From positions 5,084,001 to 5,148,000 of the forward strand of contig CP087563.1 of NCBI GenBank assembly GCA_020974905.1: a stretch of DNA of 64,000 bases, given 5' to 3'. Below are positions 28,622 through 38,132 of this stretch, piece by piece. The notes below the pieces were generated by a model. It was not told the DNA's origin, made no database searches, and worked only from the letters and a program-made list of their open reading frames with translations. Positions within the stretch are counted from its first letter, which is position 1, and every line of letters begins with the position of its first letter. This DNA comes from Planctomycetes bacterium syqfu. Lineage in GTDB: Bacteria > Planctomycetota > Phycisphaerae > Phycisphaerales > Phycisphaeraceae. A program made the translations under genes and the position numbers.

Positions 28622-29446
28622 ATGAAGACTGATACGCCCATGGGGCGATGTGCTGTTGTTTGTACTTATCGTCATCCGTTACTCAAAAAAGATCAGTCTT
28701 TTTTCCGTTCGCTTGCGGGCATGGCTGATCCGGCGGTCAACCGAACCGTGCGATGGACGCCCACGCCAGTGCGTTGGCTGTGGTGCTGATGGTTTGGAAT
28801 CGCGGCGCGAATCTGGGCGTGCGGTGTGCCGATGCACTGCGTTGTTGTTAGCCGATGCCAATGATGTGGGACACAAACTCTGGTCAGCCTTGATCAATCC
28901 CCCGGAAACCACGGAAGACAACGCTATTTTATGATTCGCGTGGGCAGCAATGTCTCATTACTCAGCGATCTTTGGCCGGAGTTTGATGTGACTTGTCAAG
29001 GACAATGGGTTTACGCATGGCCTGTCAAACGTCAGCGTCAGGTTCCGCCGTTGCGGTTGCGATTAATCAAAGTGGGGACTGTTGACAAACCGGTATACCT
29101 GTTGACGAACGTGGGTAACGTGCGTCAGTTGAGCGTGCCGATGGTCTGTCGTGCGTATCGGTTGCGTTGGGGCATTGAGCTGTTTTGCCGCAGTTTGAAA
29201 CGCACATTGTGCTCAGCAAAAATAGACTGTCGCACCGGTCAACGAGCGACGGTACAGATCAATTGGACGTTGTTGAGTCTGTGCATTTTGCCGCTGCTTG
29301 GCATTGAACATTTGCAGACTCGTCGTATCAAGCCCCAGCGTTTAAGTTCTGCCGCTTTGCTGTGTGCCGTGCGTGAGGCGTTACTCGGTGGTCGATTCAC
29401 GCAATCCTTGCATCAAGCCTACCGGACGTTGGACGCACAGCTTTAA
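28622..29446 (+). pseudogene. IS4-family DDE transposase remnant
   Basis: The intact frame at 28931-29446 (171 residues) carries the IS4 signature Y(2)R(3)E(6)K exactly, as YRLRWGIELFCRSLK near 29157-29201, preceded by YLLTNVGNVRQLSVPMVCRA. This is the C-terminal part with the last catalytic glutamate. The N-terminal part, with the first two aspartates, is only found as disconnected pieces at 28622-28930 in other frames. It is presumably dead. Confidence 0.8.
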
Positions 29447-30140
29447 GCTGCTTTTAAGAGACAACTATCAACGCCAATCATCCAAAGCTTCGCGTCATGA
29501 GCCCATCACGCGAGACACACCCATTCTCCAAATCAAACCGCCGAGGATCAGACAAGCCACGCTGAAAGAGAAGACGTTTGTAAAACAAATGTACCCAAAG
29601 GCAATCACATAACCTTCAGTTCACGGCGTTGCCCGGAAGGCGGGAGTCCAGTGGAATCTGCATGCGTCAACAGAATACCACTGGATTCAGTACTTCCGCC
29701 TACGCGGTAATGACGAAATCAACGAAGGCATGGAGATCAATGATTTGTACTGCTCTATACACAACAAATCGAGGCATCGGTTCAAGGATGTTGGGTTGCA
29801 TGACGGTGAAAATTGACTGCTTCGTCGCCATGCACGATATATGCGCAAAGCTGCATGCAGCAACGCCGGCCACTCACGGGTTCTTTGCTGTGACGCGCAC
29901 GCCTCGAAAGCTGGCTTCATATTACTGAGATTTGAGGACGTGCAGGTTTCGTCCAAACAACCGGTGAGTGGTTAAGGCAAGTTGCACCAGTAAAGCCAGA
30001 TGGCGCATGTGAAGATGGATACGAAAAAGTCTGCGATCGCCACCCATGAACCGATGCTCCGGCTAAACCAAAAGCGGTTAAAGATGTGTATCAGGCAAAG
30101 GCGTGTCGTGTGACAGACCGAAGCTCTTCTTTGCAACGAT
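29447..30140. other. 694-bp stretch without genes after the transposase remnants
   Basis: It holds repeat copy 2 (29627-29714) and otherwise no recognisable gene. Short frames of up to 99 codons overlap the repeat or lack ribosome sites. It may be decayed mobile DNA. Confidence 0.55.
29627..29714. repeat. 85-bp palindromic intergenic repeat, copy 2 (degenerate)
   Basis: It shares GGCGGGAGTCCAGTGGAA, CAACAGAATACCACTGGATTC and TAATGACG with copy 4, but the left arm has lost the first CCCGCG half, reading CGTTGCCCGGAAGGCGGGAG. It lies next to insertion-sequence remnants. Confidence 0.7.
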
Positions 30141-30836
30141 TCACTTCATCGATGATTCATACACCTTCGCCAACAGTGCATCATCAACCGCGTCCAGTGA
30201 CGCAACAAAATGCACAGGCAGTTCACCGAAATGTTCAATCGGTTCATCCGGTGCGACAATGCACGGTATTCCCGCACGCACCGCTGCGGTGGCGCCGGTC
30301 ACACTGTCTTCAAACACAACGCAGTCTTTGGGGTTCATACCAAGCAACCGTGCTGCTTCGAGAAACACATCCGGCGCCGGTTTGCCATGTGTGACTGCTT
30401 CGCCACTGATCGCTACATCAAGATGCTCGACAATTCCCAAAGACTTGGCAGCAGCATGAATCCCCTGGGCCGGTGACCCGGATGCAATTGCCATTGGCAA
30501 TATGCCTGCATACCGTTGCACCAACGCCACCGCGCCGGGCATCGCTTGGATCGGTTGAGTTTGAAACTGCTCAATGAGCGATTCTCGAAACACACGCACA
30601 CATTCGTCAACACTGACATCCGGTTTGAGCAGTTCGTGCATTGCCTTGCCTGCATCAATCGCATGCATGCCGTTGTAGCAATGATGCACATCCATCTGCG
30701 GGTCCAGGCCAAGATGCTTGAGTAATGCCTGTTCTGATGCACGCCAGAAATGACGCGAGCGAATCAGCGTCAGATCCAGATCAAACAGCAAAGCCAACGG
30801 CCATTTTGCAGGCGAAGAATCAGATATTTGGGTCAC
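30141..30836 (-). CDS. HAD-superfamily phosphatase/phosphoglucomutase-like
   Basis: A 231-residue cytoplasmic HAD protein. The catalytic motif is FDLDLTL (nucleophile D19 and D21), motif II is ASGSP, and motif III/IV is GKPAPDVFLEAARLLG with VFEDSVTGATAAVRAG. A cap domain sits between motifs I and II, so it falls with beta-phosphoglucomutase or phosphoglycolate-type enzymes. The true start is taken as the GTG at 30836, which has AAGGAG eight bases upstream. The longer frame from 30911 adds 25 residues that do not look like the family. It is divergent from the carbonic anhydrase gene. The substrate is unknown. Confidence 0.85.
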   Translation of the reverse strand: MTQISDSSPAKWPLALLFDLDLTLIRSRHFWRASEQALLKHLGLDPQMDVHHCYNGMHAIDAGKAMHELLKPDVSVDECVRVFRESLIEQFQTQPIQAMPGAVALVQRYAGILPMAIASGSPAQGIHAAAKSLGIVEHLDVAISGEAVTHGKPAPDVFLEAARLLGMNPKDCVVFEDSVTGATAAVRAGIPCIVAPDEPIEHFGELPVHFVASLDAVDDALLAKVYESSMK

Positions 30837-30945
30837 AGCAAGACTCCTTGGCTGACATTGTAGCGATTCGTCGCAATGGGCTTGATTGGCCCGCAAACTT
30901 GCCAATCTCATTTAAGCCGCTATCCTCTGCCAAACGATTTGGTCC

Positions 30946-30973
30946 TTGCATCAAATCGCATAGTCGGGATACT
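30946..30973 (+). promoter_or_regulatory. Candidate promoter of the carbonic anhydrase gene
   Basis: TTGCAT (30946-30951) and GATACT (30968-30973) with a 16-bp spacer. GATACT ends seven bases before an in-frame ATG at 30981, so a leaderless product starting there is possible beside the ribosome-site start at 31026. Confidence 0.4.
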
Positions 30974-31025
30974 GGTAGTCATGGATCAATACAAGGCCGG
31001 GGCACAGATGAACCCAAGGAGCCTC

Positions 31026-31673
31026 ATGAAAGATATCGAACGCTTCATCAACGGCTTTCGTGTATTTCAGAACGACTATTTCGGGTCGGACTCAACGCAT
31101 TTTGAACCTTTGAAAAAGGGGCAGAATCCCAGCACCATGTTCATTGGTTGCAGTGATTCACGCGTCGATCCTGCTATTCTCACCAACTCATCGCCCGGTG
31201 ATTTGTTCATGGTGCGTAACGTGGCCAACCTCGTCCCGCCTTACCAGATGGACGACAAGCTTCATGGCGTGAGTGCTGCGTTGGAATTTGCGGTCTGCCA
31301 TCTTGAAGTCGAACATATCATCATCCTCGGCCACTCAAGTTGCGGTGGCATCAAGGCCCTGATGGACGGGACCTGTGGCTGCAAGGGGGGCGGATTCATC
31401 TCGCATTGGATGAGTATCGCCCAGCCTGCCAAGGACAAGATTCTCGCTGAGTTACCCGACAAAAATCCATCGCTTCAACGCCGTGCCGCCGAGCAGGCCG
31501 CGATTCTGCTGTCGCTGGAAAATCTGCATTCGTTCCCTTTCATCACCGAACGCATCAAGCAAGGCAAGTTGTCCCTGCATGGCTGGTATTTTGACCTTGA
31601 GCGGGGAGAGTTACTGGCCTATCAACCCAAGGTTGGTGCGTTTGAATGTGTCACGCAGAAAACCAAAATCTGA
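31026..31673 (+). CDS. Beta-class carbonic anhydrase
   Basis: A 215-residue zinc enzyme that hydrates CO2 to bicarbonate in the cytoplasm. Zinc ligands are C42 in GCSDSR, H103 and C106 in LGHSSCGG; D44 and R46 form the Asp-Arg dyad. The C-terminus HGWYFDLERGELLAY is typical. AAGGAG lies four bases before the ATG at 31026. The in-frame ATGs at 30981 and 31011 are alternatives, and the one at 30981 sits right behind a -10-like box. It stands alone between a HAD gene and the TPR/kinase operon. Confidence 0.93.
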   Translation: MKDIERFINGFRVFQNDYFGSDSTHFEPLKKGQNPSTMFIGCSDSRVDPAILTNSSPGDLFMVRNVANLVPPYQMDDKLHGVSAALEFAVCHLEVEHIIILGHSSCGGIKALMDGTCGCKGGGFISHWMSIAQPAKDKILAELPDKNPSLQRRAAEQAAILLSLENLHSFPFITERIKQGKLSLHGWYFDLERGELLAYQPKVGAFECVTQKTKI

Positions 31674-31790
31674 AATTTTTGAAATTGGATACCGTCGATA
31701 ACTTTTGGTGACAAAACCGTAAAACTCGCCTGACATAATGTGCCCATGAATTGGTTGGATGCGATACCATCAACTTGAAAGGGACAGGCG

Positions 31791-33974
31791 ATGAAACGGA
31801 TGCTTGCTTATACATTGATTTTGATCATGACCTTCGCAACCACTGCGATGGCTGATGATGACTTGGGGCAACTTCTCGAATCCGGCATTTATCAAGAACA
31901 GACCGTCGGTGATCTGGATGCTGCAATCAAATGCTACCAACAGGTCGTCGAGAAGAATGCGAGTAATCGCAAACTCGCTGCCCAGGCACTCTATCGCCTG
32001 ATCCAATGCTATCTCAAACAGAATAAACCTGACGAAGCGCGCAAGGCCATGGAGACGCTCACCGCGGATTATGCCCAGTTCCAGGAGATCATCACACAAG
32101 CCCGCAAGCTCTTGCCCGACATATTGCAGGTCGGTGATGTACCTTGGCCGAACAACGAACGCATGGCGCTTAAGCTGCGATCGCATTCCGGTATGGAGCT
32201 TGGTGCGATTTACTACTCGGCTAGACAGACAAAGCATGATTTTCAAGGTGGTTTGGGACGCCACAATGACGGTGGGTTTACATTGCCCGTTCAATCCAAT
32301 TGGCTCATCCAATCACACATGGCTGTGCCTGTCAGTAATCTCACGCAATACACTGCTGTCTTTGCTGATGAAAAAACATTCGCTCCCATTCAGGGGATCA
32401 CATCGCATAGCATGCTCGGACGCTTTATTGCTGATTACAAAGATCAAAAAGTTGAGCTTCAATCAACAAGTAATACAGGCAAGAGCATCCGGACGTTCGA
32501 TGTCACCAAGCGGGTGTTCGACAACGAACAAGTCATTTACCTGATCCGACGTTTACCCTTAGCCAAAGACTATCAGGCAACGTTCCCCATTTTTCCGGTA
32601 ACCAGTGGGCAGTTGGTTGAATGTCAGATTAATGTTGTTGCAAGAGAAAACGTCGAGGCAATTGGCAGACAAATTGACTGCTGGAAGGTGGACCTGAAAG
32701 TTAAAACCAATGGTGTGACCGCACTCAATCACCAGCTTTGGTATTCGGTCGAAAAACCGCATCTGTTGGTCAAGTATGATTCGGGCAATGCTGTGATGCT
32801 CCTTGATGATGTCCGCATCCAACCCAACAATCCAACAGCGTTTCAAGTCACCAAAGACGTGACATTATCCCAACCCGTGGATTGGCAGTTCTACCAATCC
32901 CCCAACCCCGGCCAGTACAAAGCCTCCGTGAGTTTACTGTCCAACACGCAGACTTGGGGCATGTTCCTTGTCTCGGAAAAAACCGGCACTGCGATACCGC
33001 TTGAAACTCTGGTCAAGCAGGATGTCAAAACGCTTGAGTCCTACTTTACGGATTACAAAGTCCAAGCATCAAGCTGGAAAGAACACAAAATTTCTGGCAT
33101 GGATGCAATCACCTATGTCGCTGATTACAAAGACAAGCATCAGCAAATGGTTGAGTACCGCACCTATCTTGCCAGCAACAGTCACATCATGTGGTTCGTC
33201 TTCCGCACGGAGAAGGATCGATTCGAAGCCAATCGAAAAGTTTATGATCAGATTATTGAAAGCTTGGATATCAAAACGCAAGCAAGCCATTCAGCTGTGA
33301 GTCAGTTTCCAACGGTTTTAAGTACGTCGCCTATCACATTTGCCACGGATGTTGACCCGTTATTGACTCAGTTGTCGGTTACATTCGACCTGCCAATGGT
33401 CGATAAGAGTTGGTCATGGACAGGTGGCGGTGAGACTTTCCCAGTGATTAAAGGTGAAATTTCGTATGACGCAAAACGGATGACATGCACACTGCCTGTG
33501 AAACTCAAACCCGCAACGGTGTACTGGGTGGGGATCAACAGTCCGAGCCATCGCAATTTCAAGTCCATTGATGGCAAGCCCGCAAAGCGATATGTCATTC
33601 TTTTTGCCACACGCGATGAACATGGTAACCCCACAGCCATCCCTGAGGATATGCTCAAACGTGTACAAACCATCAATCAAGTTCATCAGGTTTTACATAG
33701 TAAAGCGATCGTTGATAAACATCAGTTAATGAATTGGGTCGATAAGTTTTTTACTGAGAACTTTCGTGACATTGCCGGTCGAAAGAAACTCGAGTGGGGA
33801 ACACCAGCCAAAGGCAATGATGGCATGCTCAGTATTCGCTATAAGTATCGGGCTATGTTTACGAATAACCAGTGTATGATCCTTGACCAACTGTTCACAT
33901 TTACGCCTGAAGGCAAGTTTGTTTCAGTTGAGACGATTGAAAAAACACCTGTCGCTCTAAATGCTGATGAGTAA
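31791..33974 (+). CDS. Exported TPR and Ig-like protein upstream of a two-component system
   Basis: A 727-residue protein with a signal peptide (MLAYTLILIMTFATTAMADD), TPR-like helices at about residues 35-110 (AIKCYQQVVEKNASNRKLAAQALYR), a large middle region, and around residues 500-600 an Ig-like fold (ATDVDPLLTQLSVTFDLPMVD, then a long loop and AKRYVILFATRDEHGNP). AAGGGA precedes the ATG. A -10-like TGACATAAT lies at 31731-31739, followed at 31746-31778 by a ten-codon frame (MNWLDAIPST) that could be a leader. The kinase gene begins five bases after the stop, so all three genes form an operon. It may be the extracytoplasmic partner of the kinase. Confidence 0.85.
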   Translation: MKRMLAYTLILIMTFATTAMADDDLGQLLESGIYQEQTVGDLDAAIKCYQQVVEKNASNRKLAAQALYRLIQCYLKQNKPDEARKAMETLTADYAQFQEIITQARKLLPDILQVGDVPWPNNERMALKLRSHSGMELGAIYYSARQTKHDFQGGLGRHNDGGFTLPVQSNWLIQSHMAVPVSNLTQYTAVFADEKTFAPIQGITSHSMLGRFIADYKDQKVELQSTSNTGKSIRTFDVTKRVFDNEQVIYLIRRLPLAKDYQATFPIFPVTSGQLVECQINVVARENVEAIGRQIDCWKVDLKVKTNGVTALNHQLWYSVEKPHLLVKYDSGNAVMLLDDVRIQPNNPTAFQVTKDVTLSQPVDWQFYQSPNPGQYKASVSLLSNTQTWGMFLVSEKTGTAIPLETLVKQDVKTLESYFTDYKVQASSWKEHKISGMDAITYVADYKDKHQQMVEYRTYLASNSHIMWFVFRTEKDRFEANRKVYDQIIESLDIKTQASHSAVSQFPTVLSTSPITFATDVDPLLTQLSVTFDLPMVDKSWSWTGGGETFPVIKGEISYDAKRMTCTLPVKLKPATVYWVGINSPSHRNFKSIDGKPAKRYVILFATRDEHGNPTAIPEDMLKRVQTINQVHQVLHSKAIVDKHQLMNWVDKFFTENFRDIAGRKKLEWGTPAKGNDGMLSIRYKYRAMFTNNQCMILDQLFTFTPEGKFVSVETIEKTPVALNADE

Positions 33975-33979
33975 GCAGT

Positions 33980-35965
33980 ATGATTTTTCACCGAACAAAA
34001 AACAGCACCACAAACCCATTGCGTCTCTGGCCGGTGTTGGTGATCCTGTTGTTTGCAGCATTGGTTCCCAGTGCGTGTGTGATCTGGTTCATGAACGCTG
34101 CCATCGAAAACCAGCAGCTAGCGATGCGGCAGCGTTTAACCGATCTGTATCTCAATGAACTGGATCAAGTCAGAAAGCGCATCAATGAACAGATAGAAGG
34201 TCGCGTCAGTGAGTTGACACGTGCTGCCCGATCCAAGCCAACTGAGGCGTTTGCTCAGATTGTTTATGCCGAAGTTACACCATCAGCGATAGTCATGGGA
34301 CGTGAAAATCAGATTTTGTATCCATGCGATGCTGAACGTATGAAGGTGTCAGATGCATTTCTTGAATATCGTCAACATATCGAAACGCTGGAGTTTTCAG
34401 GAAAGCTTCCGGACGCTGTTGCTGCATGTGAAGATGCGATCAAGAAGCCGTTGGATGTTAATGAACAGGCGATGTTGCTTTTAATCCAATCGCGGTGTCT
34501 TGTGAAATTAAATCAGTATGAGAAGGCAATATCGATCCTCACGCAGACCTTGACAGAGGATCAGTATGCAGATGCGCATGATGCGATGGGAAGGCATATT
34601 CTCAGTGACGCATTGCTGCGTGCATGGACATTGAGCAAAGCACATGTGCCAGACAAAATAAATCCAATTCAAGAGCAACTCAGAAATATCGTTTATGGTT
34701 ATTCAAACATCATGCCTTCATCGCAGCGTCGATTTTTGATGACTGAATTAGCAATGGATCAGCCGGTCATGATCCGAATACTTGAAGCAGAAAAACTCGC
34801 TGAGCAGGTCCGCCAGCGTCATCCCGTCATCAAGTATGTCGGCCAAATGTATTACAGTGATCAAGCGCAGTGTTGGTTGCTCTCTGGGGCCAGTGGGCAA
34901 GTGATTGGCTTGTTTACCAAGTCACATATCGAGCAGTTTATCGCCTCGTGTTTGCAGGATCAGACAATGCTCAGTCAGGTGCGATGTGTTGGTCATACGG
35001 ATGATGATCGGCCGTCGGATCAGGATGCAAGATTAACCGTGCCGGTGTCGCCCTTGATGCCGGGTTGGTCGATCTCTGTTTATGATCAGAATCCAAACGC
35101 GATGCTCGATAGCAATCGCATCTCCGCAGTTTATCTCTGGTCTGCCATTGCCGTGATTGGTTTTCTTGCCATCTCCACGTTGGCATTGATGACCTATGTC
35201 GCACGCTCCATCCGACTCACGCGACTGAAAAATGATCTGATAGCCACCGTCACCCATGAGCTCAAAACGCCGTTAGCTTCCATGCGTTTACTCGTGGACA
35301 CACTGCGTGATGATCGCATGACGGACCCAACGCAAGCCAAAGAGTATCTGGACCTCATCGCGTCGGAGAACCAACGACTCACGCGATTGATTGATAACTT
35401 TCTGGCGTTCTCACGGATGGAGCGCAACAAGAACGCATTTATCTTCGAGCCGGTGGATGTAATGCAAGTGATTCATGATGCGGTTAACTGTTTGAAGGAT
35501 CGGTTTAACGCGCCGGACTGCGAATTGTCAGTGGACATCGATGCATCATTACACGAACACCCGATTGAAGCGGATCGTGATGCACTGGTGACCGTGCTGT
35601 TGAACTTGCTGGATAACGCATGGAAATATACGGACATGCCCAAGCAGATCAGCGTTCGTGGTCTGGCAGTCAATGGCTCAGTGTTCATCGAAGTGACTGA
35701 CAACGGCAAGGGACTGACTAAACGCGAACAGTCTCGTGTGTTTGACCGGTTCTATCAAGTCGACCAATCACTCTCCCGACAGGTCGGTGGATGCGGGCTT
35801 GGTTTGAGTATCGTCAAGTTTATTGTTGATGCTCATGATGGGAACGTCTCGGTCAAGAGTACGCCTGGGCAAGGCAGCACGTTCACCTTGCAATTCCCTA
35901 CCGATCGCGGACACTTAAGCAGCAACAGTGATTCACCCAAGGATCAGAGGAACGAGCATGCCTGA
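33980..35965 (+). CDS. Membrane sensor histidine kinase with TPR-like sensor domain
   Basis: A 661-residue kinase. It has a first transmembrane helix near residues 14-38, a long extracytoplasmic part to about 385 with TPR-like stretches (LPDAVAACEDAIKKPLDVN, LNQYEKAISILTQTL), and a second helix near 387-408. The HisKA box follows with H426 in TVTHELKTPLASM, then an HATPase domain with N-box LLDNAWKYTD, G1 DNGKGL, and G2 GCGLGLSIVK. It autophosphorylates on the histidine and passes phosphate to the regulator encoded at 35958. It follows the TPR protein gene by five bases and overlaps the regulator start by eight bases. The signal is unknown. Confidence 0.93.
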   Translation: MIFHRTKNSTTNPLRLWPVLVILLFAALVPSACVIWFMNAAIENQQLAMRQRLTDLYLNELDQVRKRINEQIEGRVSELTRAARSKPTEAFAQIVYAEVTPSAIVMGRENQILYPCDAERMKVSDAFLEYRQHIETLEFSGKLPDAVAACEDAIKKPLDVNEQAMLLLIQSRCLVKLNQYEKAISILTQTLTEDQYADAHDAMGRHILSDALLRAWTLSKAHVPDKINPIQEQLRNIVYGYSNIMPSSQRRFLMTELAMDQPVMIRILEAEKLAEQVRQRHPVIKYVGQMYYSDQAQCWLLSGASGQVIGLFTKSHIEQFIASCLQDQTMLSQVRCVGHTDDDRPSDQDARLTVPVSPLMPGWSISVYDQNPNAMLDSNRISAVYLWSAIAVIGFLAISTLALMTYVARSIRLTRLKNDLIATVTHELKTPLASMRLLVDTLRDDRMTDPTQAKEYLDLIASENQRLTRLIDNFLAFSRMERNKNAFIFEPVDVMQVIHDAVNCLKDRFNAPDCELSVDIDASLHEHPIEADRDALVTVLLNLLDNAWKYTDMPKQISVRGLAVNGSVFIEVTDNGKGLTKREQSRVFDRFYQVDQSLSRQVGGCGLGLSIVKFIVDAHDGNVSVKSTPGQGSTFTLQFPTDRGHLSSNSDSPKDQRNEHA

Positions 35966-36644
35966 GGAAACCATTCTGATCATCGAAGATGATCCGACGA
36001 TGCTGCGTGGTCTGAAAGATAATTTCACGTTTGAAGGCTATCGCGTGATCACAGCGGATGATGGTGAAAAGGGACTCAATGCTGCGATGCATGACAAGCC
36101 GGATTTGATTTTGCTTGACATCATGCTCCCCAAGATCAATGGCTATGAAATCTGTCGCCTGTTGCGTCAAAGTAAACTCGAATGCCCCATCATCATGCTC
36201 ACCGCCAAGGGCCAGGAACAGGACATTATCCTGGGGCTGAATCTTGGTGCCGATGACTATGTGACCAAGCCGTTTAGTATCCGCCAATTGCTTGCGCGTG
36301 TGAATGCGATGCTTCGTCGACAACGTCAGGCAAGTAGTGTGTTGTTTGTGTTTGGTCCGTTTGAATTGGATTTAACCAGTCGACGTTTGATGCGCGGTGA
36401 AGAAGAAATTCCGCTGACACCCAAGGAGTTTGGCTTGCTGGCATTGTTTACCCAGCGCGCGGATCGGGCGCTGAGTCGTGATGAAATCATCCGCATGGTC
36501 TGGGGGCATGATGTCTATGTCACATCGCGGAGTGTGGATCGCTGTGTCAACACGTTGCGTAACAAGATTGAAGACGACCCGACAAAGCCACGCTACATCC
36601 AGACGATCCGCCCGGTGGGTTATCGTTTTGAGATGGATGGTTGA
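35958..36644 (+). CDS. OmpR-family response regulator
   Basis: A 228-residue regulator. The receiver domain (1-115) has the acidic pair D11/D12, the phosphate acceptor D54 in DLILLDIMLPK, T82 and K104. The C-terminal winged helix contains LTPKEFGLLALFTQRADRALSRD and VDRCVNTLRNKIEDDP, the OmpR/PhoB hallmark. The start is the ATG at 35958 with a GAGGAACG ribosome site, overlapping the kinase stop. It is the last gene of the operon and ends seven bases before the convergent GH4 gene. Target genes are not seen. Confidence 0.95.
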   Translation: MPEETILIIEDDPTMLRGLKDNFTFEGYRVITADDGEKGLNAAMHDKPDLILLDIMLPKINGYEICRLLRQSKLECPIIMLTAKGQEQDIILGLNLGADDYVTKPFSIRQLLARVNAMLRRQRQASSVLFVFGPFELDLTSRRLMRGEEEIPLTPKEFGLLALFTQRADRALSRDEIIRMVWGHDVYVTSRSVDRCVNTLRNKIEDDPTKPRYIQTIRPVGYRFEMDG

Positions 36645-36651
36645 GCGTTCA

Positions 36652-38055
36652 TCAGTCCGCAAAGTAATTCGCAGCCTGAGCCAATTCTTCACCGATGGCC
36701 TGGGCGTTGTGTTCAATCAGGGACTGCCACAGCCAACGACTTTGGGGCATGTCTGTGAAGACGGGGTAATTAAAACATGCTTCAAAGAGCACCCTTGGAT
36801 CACGGGTCACGATCGCATCACCGAGTAAGGTTTGATGGGTTGCAAGACTGCTGATTAACCCCTGAAAAACAGGCGGAATCTGATATTTGCCTGCTGGCTT
36901 GATGCCATGTCGACTGATGAGTTGGGTGTATTCCAGGACGGTGCGATCGGTAAAGCCATCCACCGCGCCGTGGTTGAGATAGCTGGTTGCAATGCGCTTG
37001 GGGTGGTCACTGCCGATGGCGGTGATGATCAGCGACATGACGTTTTCATCATCACGCAGTCGATAAAGTCTTTCGGGGTCCGGCATGTCCCAATCCGTTT
37101 GGCTGAGTTGAGTCTGACTGTCGGCTTCAAACTTATTGTCTGCCTGGCGTCGGAAGGCTTTGTTTTTCTCCAGTGAAGCATGATCCACGGTGAGTTGCGA
37201 GAGATCGGGCTTTTGCATGATGGGATGGAAATGTTCTGCTAGCTCCATGTGCGCCAGGCCGTCCGGTTCACTGGAGAAGACAAGATGCCCAAAGCGTTGG
37301 TAGATGTTTTTCAGTCGCGTGACATTGCGGGTGATGTTGTTACGAGCAGATTCATTCCACCGACTTGAAAGCGCTGGCATGGTCCAGTTGTCATCGACTT
37401 TGCGTTTGAGCACATCGTAAAGTGGTTCCTTGCCAACCTTGGATGATTGGAGAATAAAGCTCAGATGGTTCACGCCTGCACAGTCGATCGTGTAGTCATT
37501 GGAGGGGGCATCTTCACCCAGCAGTCGCGTGATATCCCATTGGTGATTGGTGTAGCCTGCGCAAACACCAAGACAGCGAATGTCAGTGTGATTGTTGACT
37601 GCTGCACTGAGTACCGCGACGGGGTTGGCAAAGTCGAGCAGCCAGGCGTCCGGGCAGTGTTCCTGCATCTGCTTGGCGATGTTCATGAGAATCGGCCCAC
37701 CCCGCAGGGCAAGCATCGTACCACTTGCTGAGAGTTGGTCGGACCCCACAAAACCATGTGCGCGACAGATCGCCATATCACGTTGGAAGGGCACCGGACC
37801 GCCTGCCATGATCACCACGCAGACCACATCCGCGCCAGGCAACAGCTTGGCCAGATCAGTATCCCACTGGACGGTGCAGTTGGCTTTGGCAAACTCGGGT
37901 GTCTTCTGGATCATCGTTGCCATCACCTGTGCGCGATGGGCATCAAGATCACAAATCCGAATACTGCTGGGTTGTTCAAAGGCTTGATCATTGAGAATGG
38001 ATCGGGCGACCCCCAGGTAGCGATGCGCACCACCGCCGACAAAGACAACATGCAT
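36652..38055 (-). CDS. GH4-family glycosidase (NAD-dependent)
   Basis: A 467-residue cytoplasmic enzyme of glycoside hydrolase family 4, which uses NAD+ and a divalent metal in an oxidation-elimination mechanism. The dinucleotide motif is HVVFVGGGAHR at the start. VVIMAGGPVPFQRD, WLLDFANPVAV and the metal-ligand region CAGVNHLSF (cysteine and histidine) are family marks. GH4 members act on alpha- or beta-glucosides, galactosides or galacturonides; the substrate is open. The ATG at 38055 has AGGA upstream; a longer frame from 38136 has no family-like N-terminus. It lies 77 bp behind a LacI gene on the same strand and is probably controlled by it. Confidence 0.9.
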   Translation of the reverse strand: MHVVFVGGGAHRYLGVARSILNDQAFEQPSSIRICDLDAHRAQVMATMIQKTPEFAKANCTVQWDTDLAKLLPGADVVCVVIMAGGPVPFQRDMAICRAHGFVGSDQLSASGTMLALRGGPILMNIAKQMQEHCPDAWLLDFANPVAVLSAAVNNHTDIRCLGVCAGYTNHQWDITRLLGEDAPSNDYTIDCAGVNHLSFILQSSKVGKEPLYDVLKRKVDDNWTMPALSSRWNESARNNITRNVTRLKNIYQRFGHLVFSSEPDGLAHMELAEHFHPIMQKPDLSQLTVDHASLEKNKAFRRQADNKFEADSQTQLSQTDWDMPDPERLYRLRDDENVMSLIITAIGSDHPKRIATSYLNHGAVDGFTDRTVLEYTQLISRHGIKPAGKYQIPPVFQGLISSLATHQTLLGDAIVTRDPRVLFEACFNYPVFTDMPQSRWLWQSLIEHNAQAIGEELAQAANYFAD

Positions 38056-38132
38056 GATTGGATTCCTGTAGAGAGTTGTGTGGCGGGTTAATCCTATGCC
38101 GGTGATGCGGGGAAAGAAACAAGCCGTCGCAC

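Noticed and set aside
29629-29928. 99-codon frame as a gene
   Set aside because: Its first third is the palindromic repeat, it has no ribosome site, and the opposite strand offers an equally long frame.
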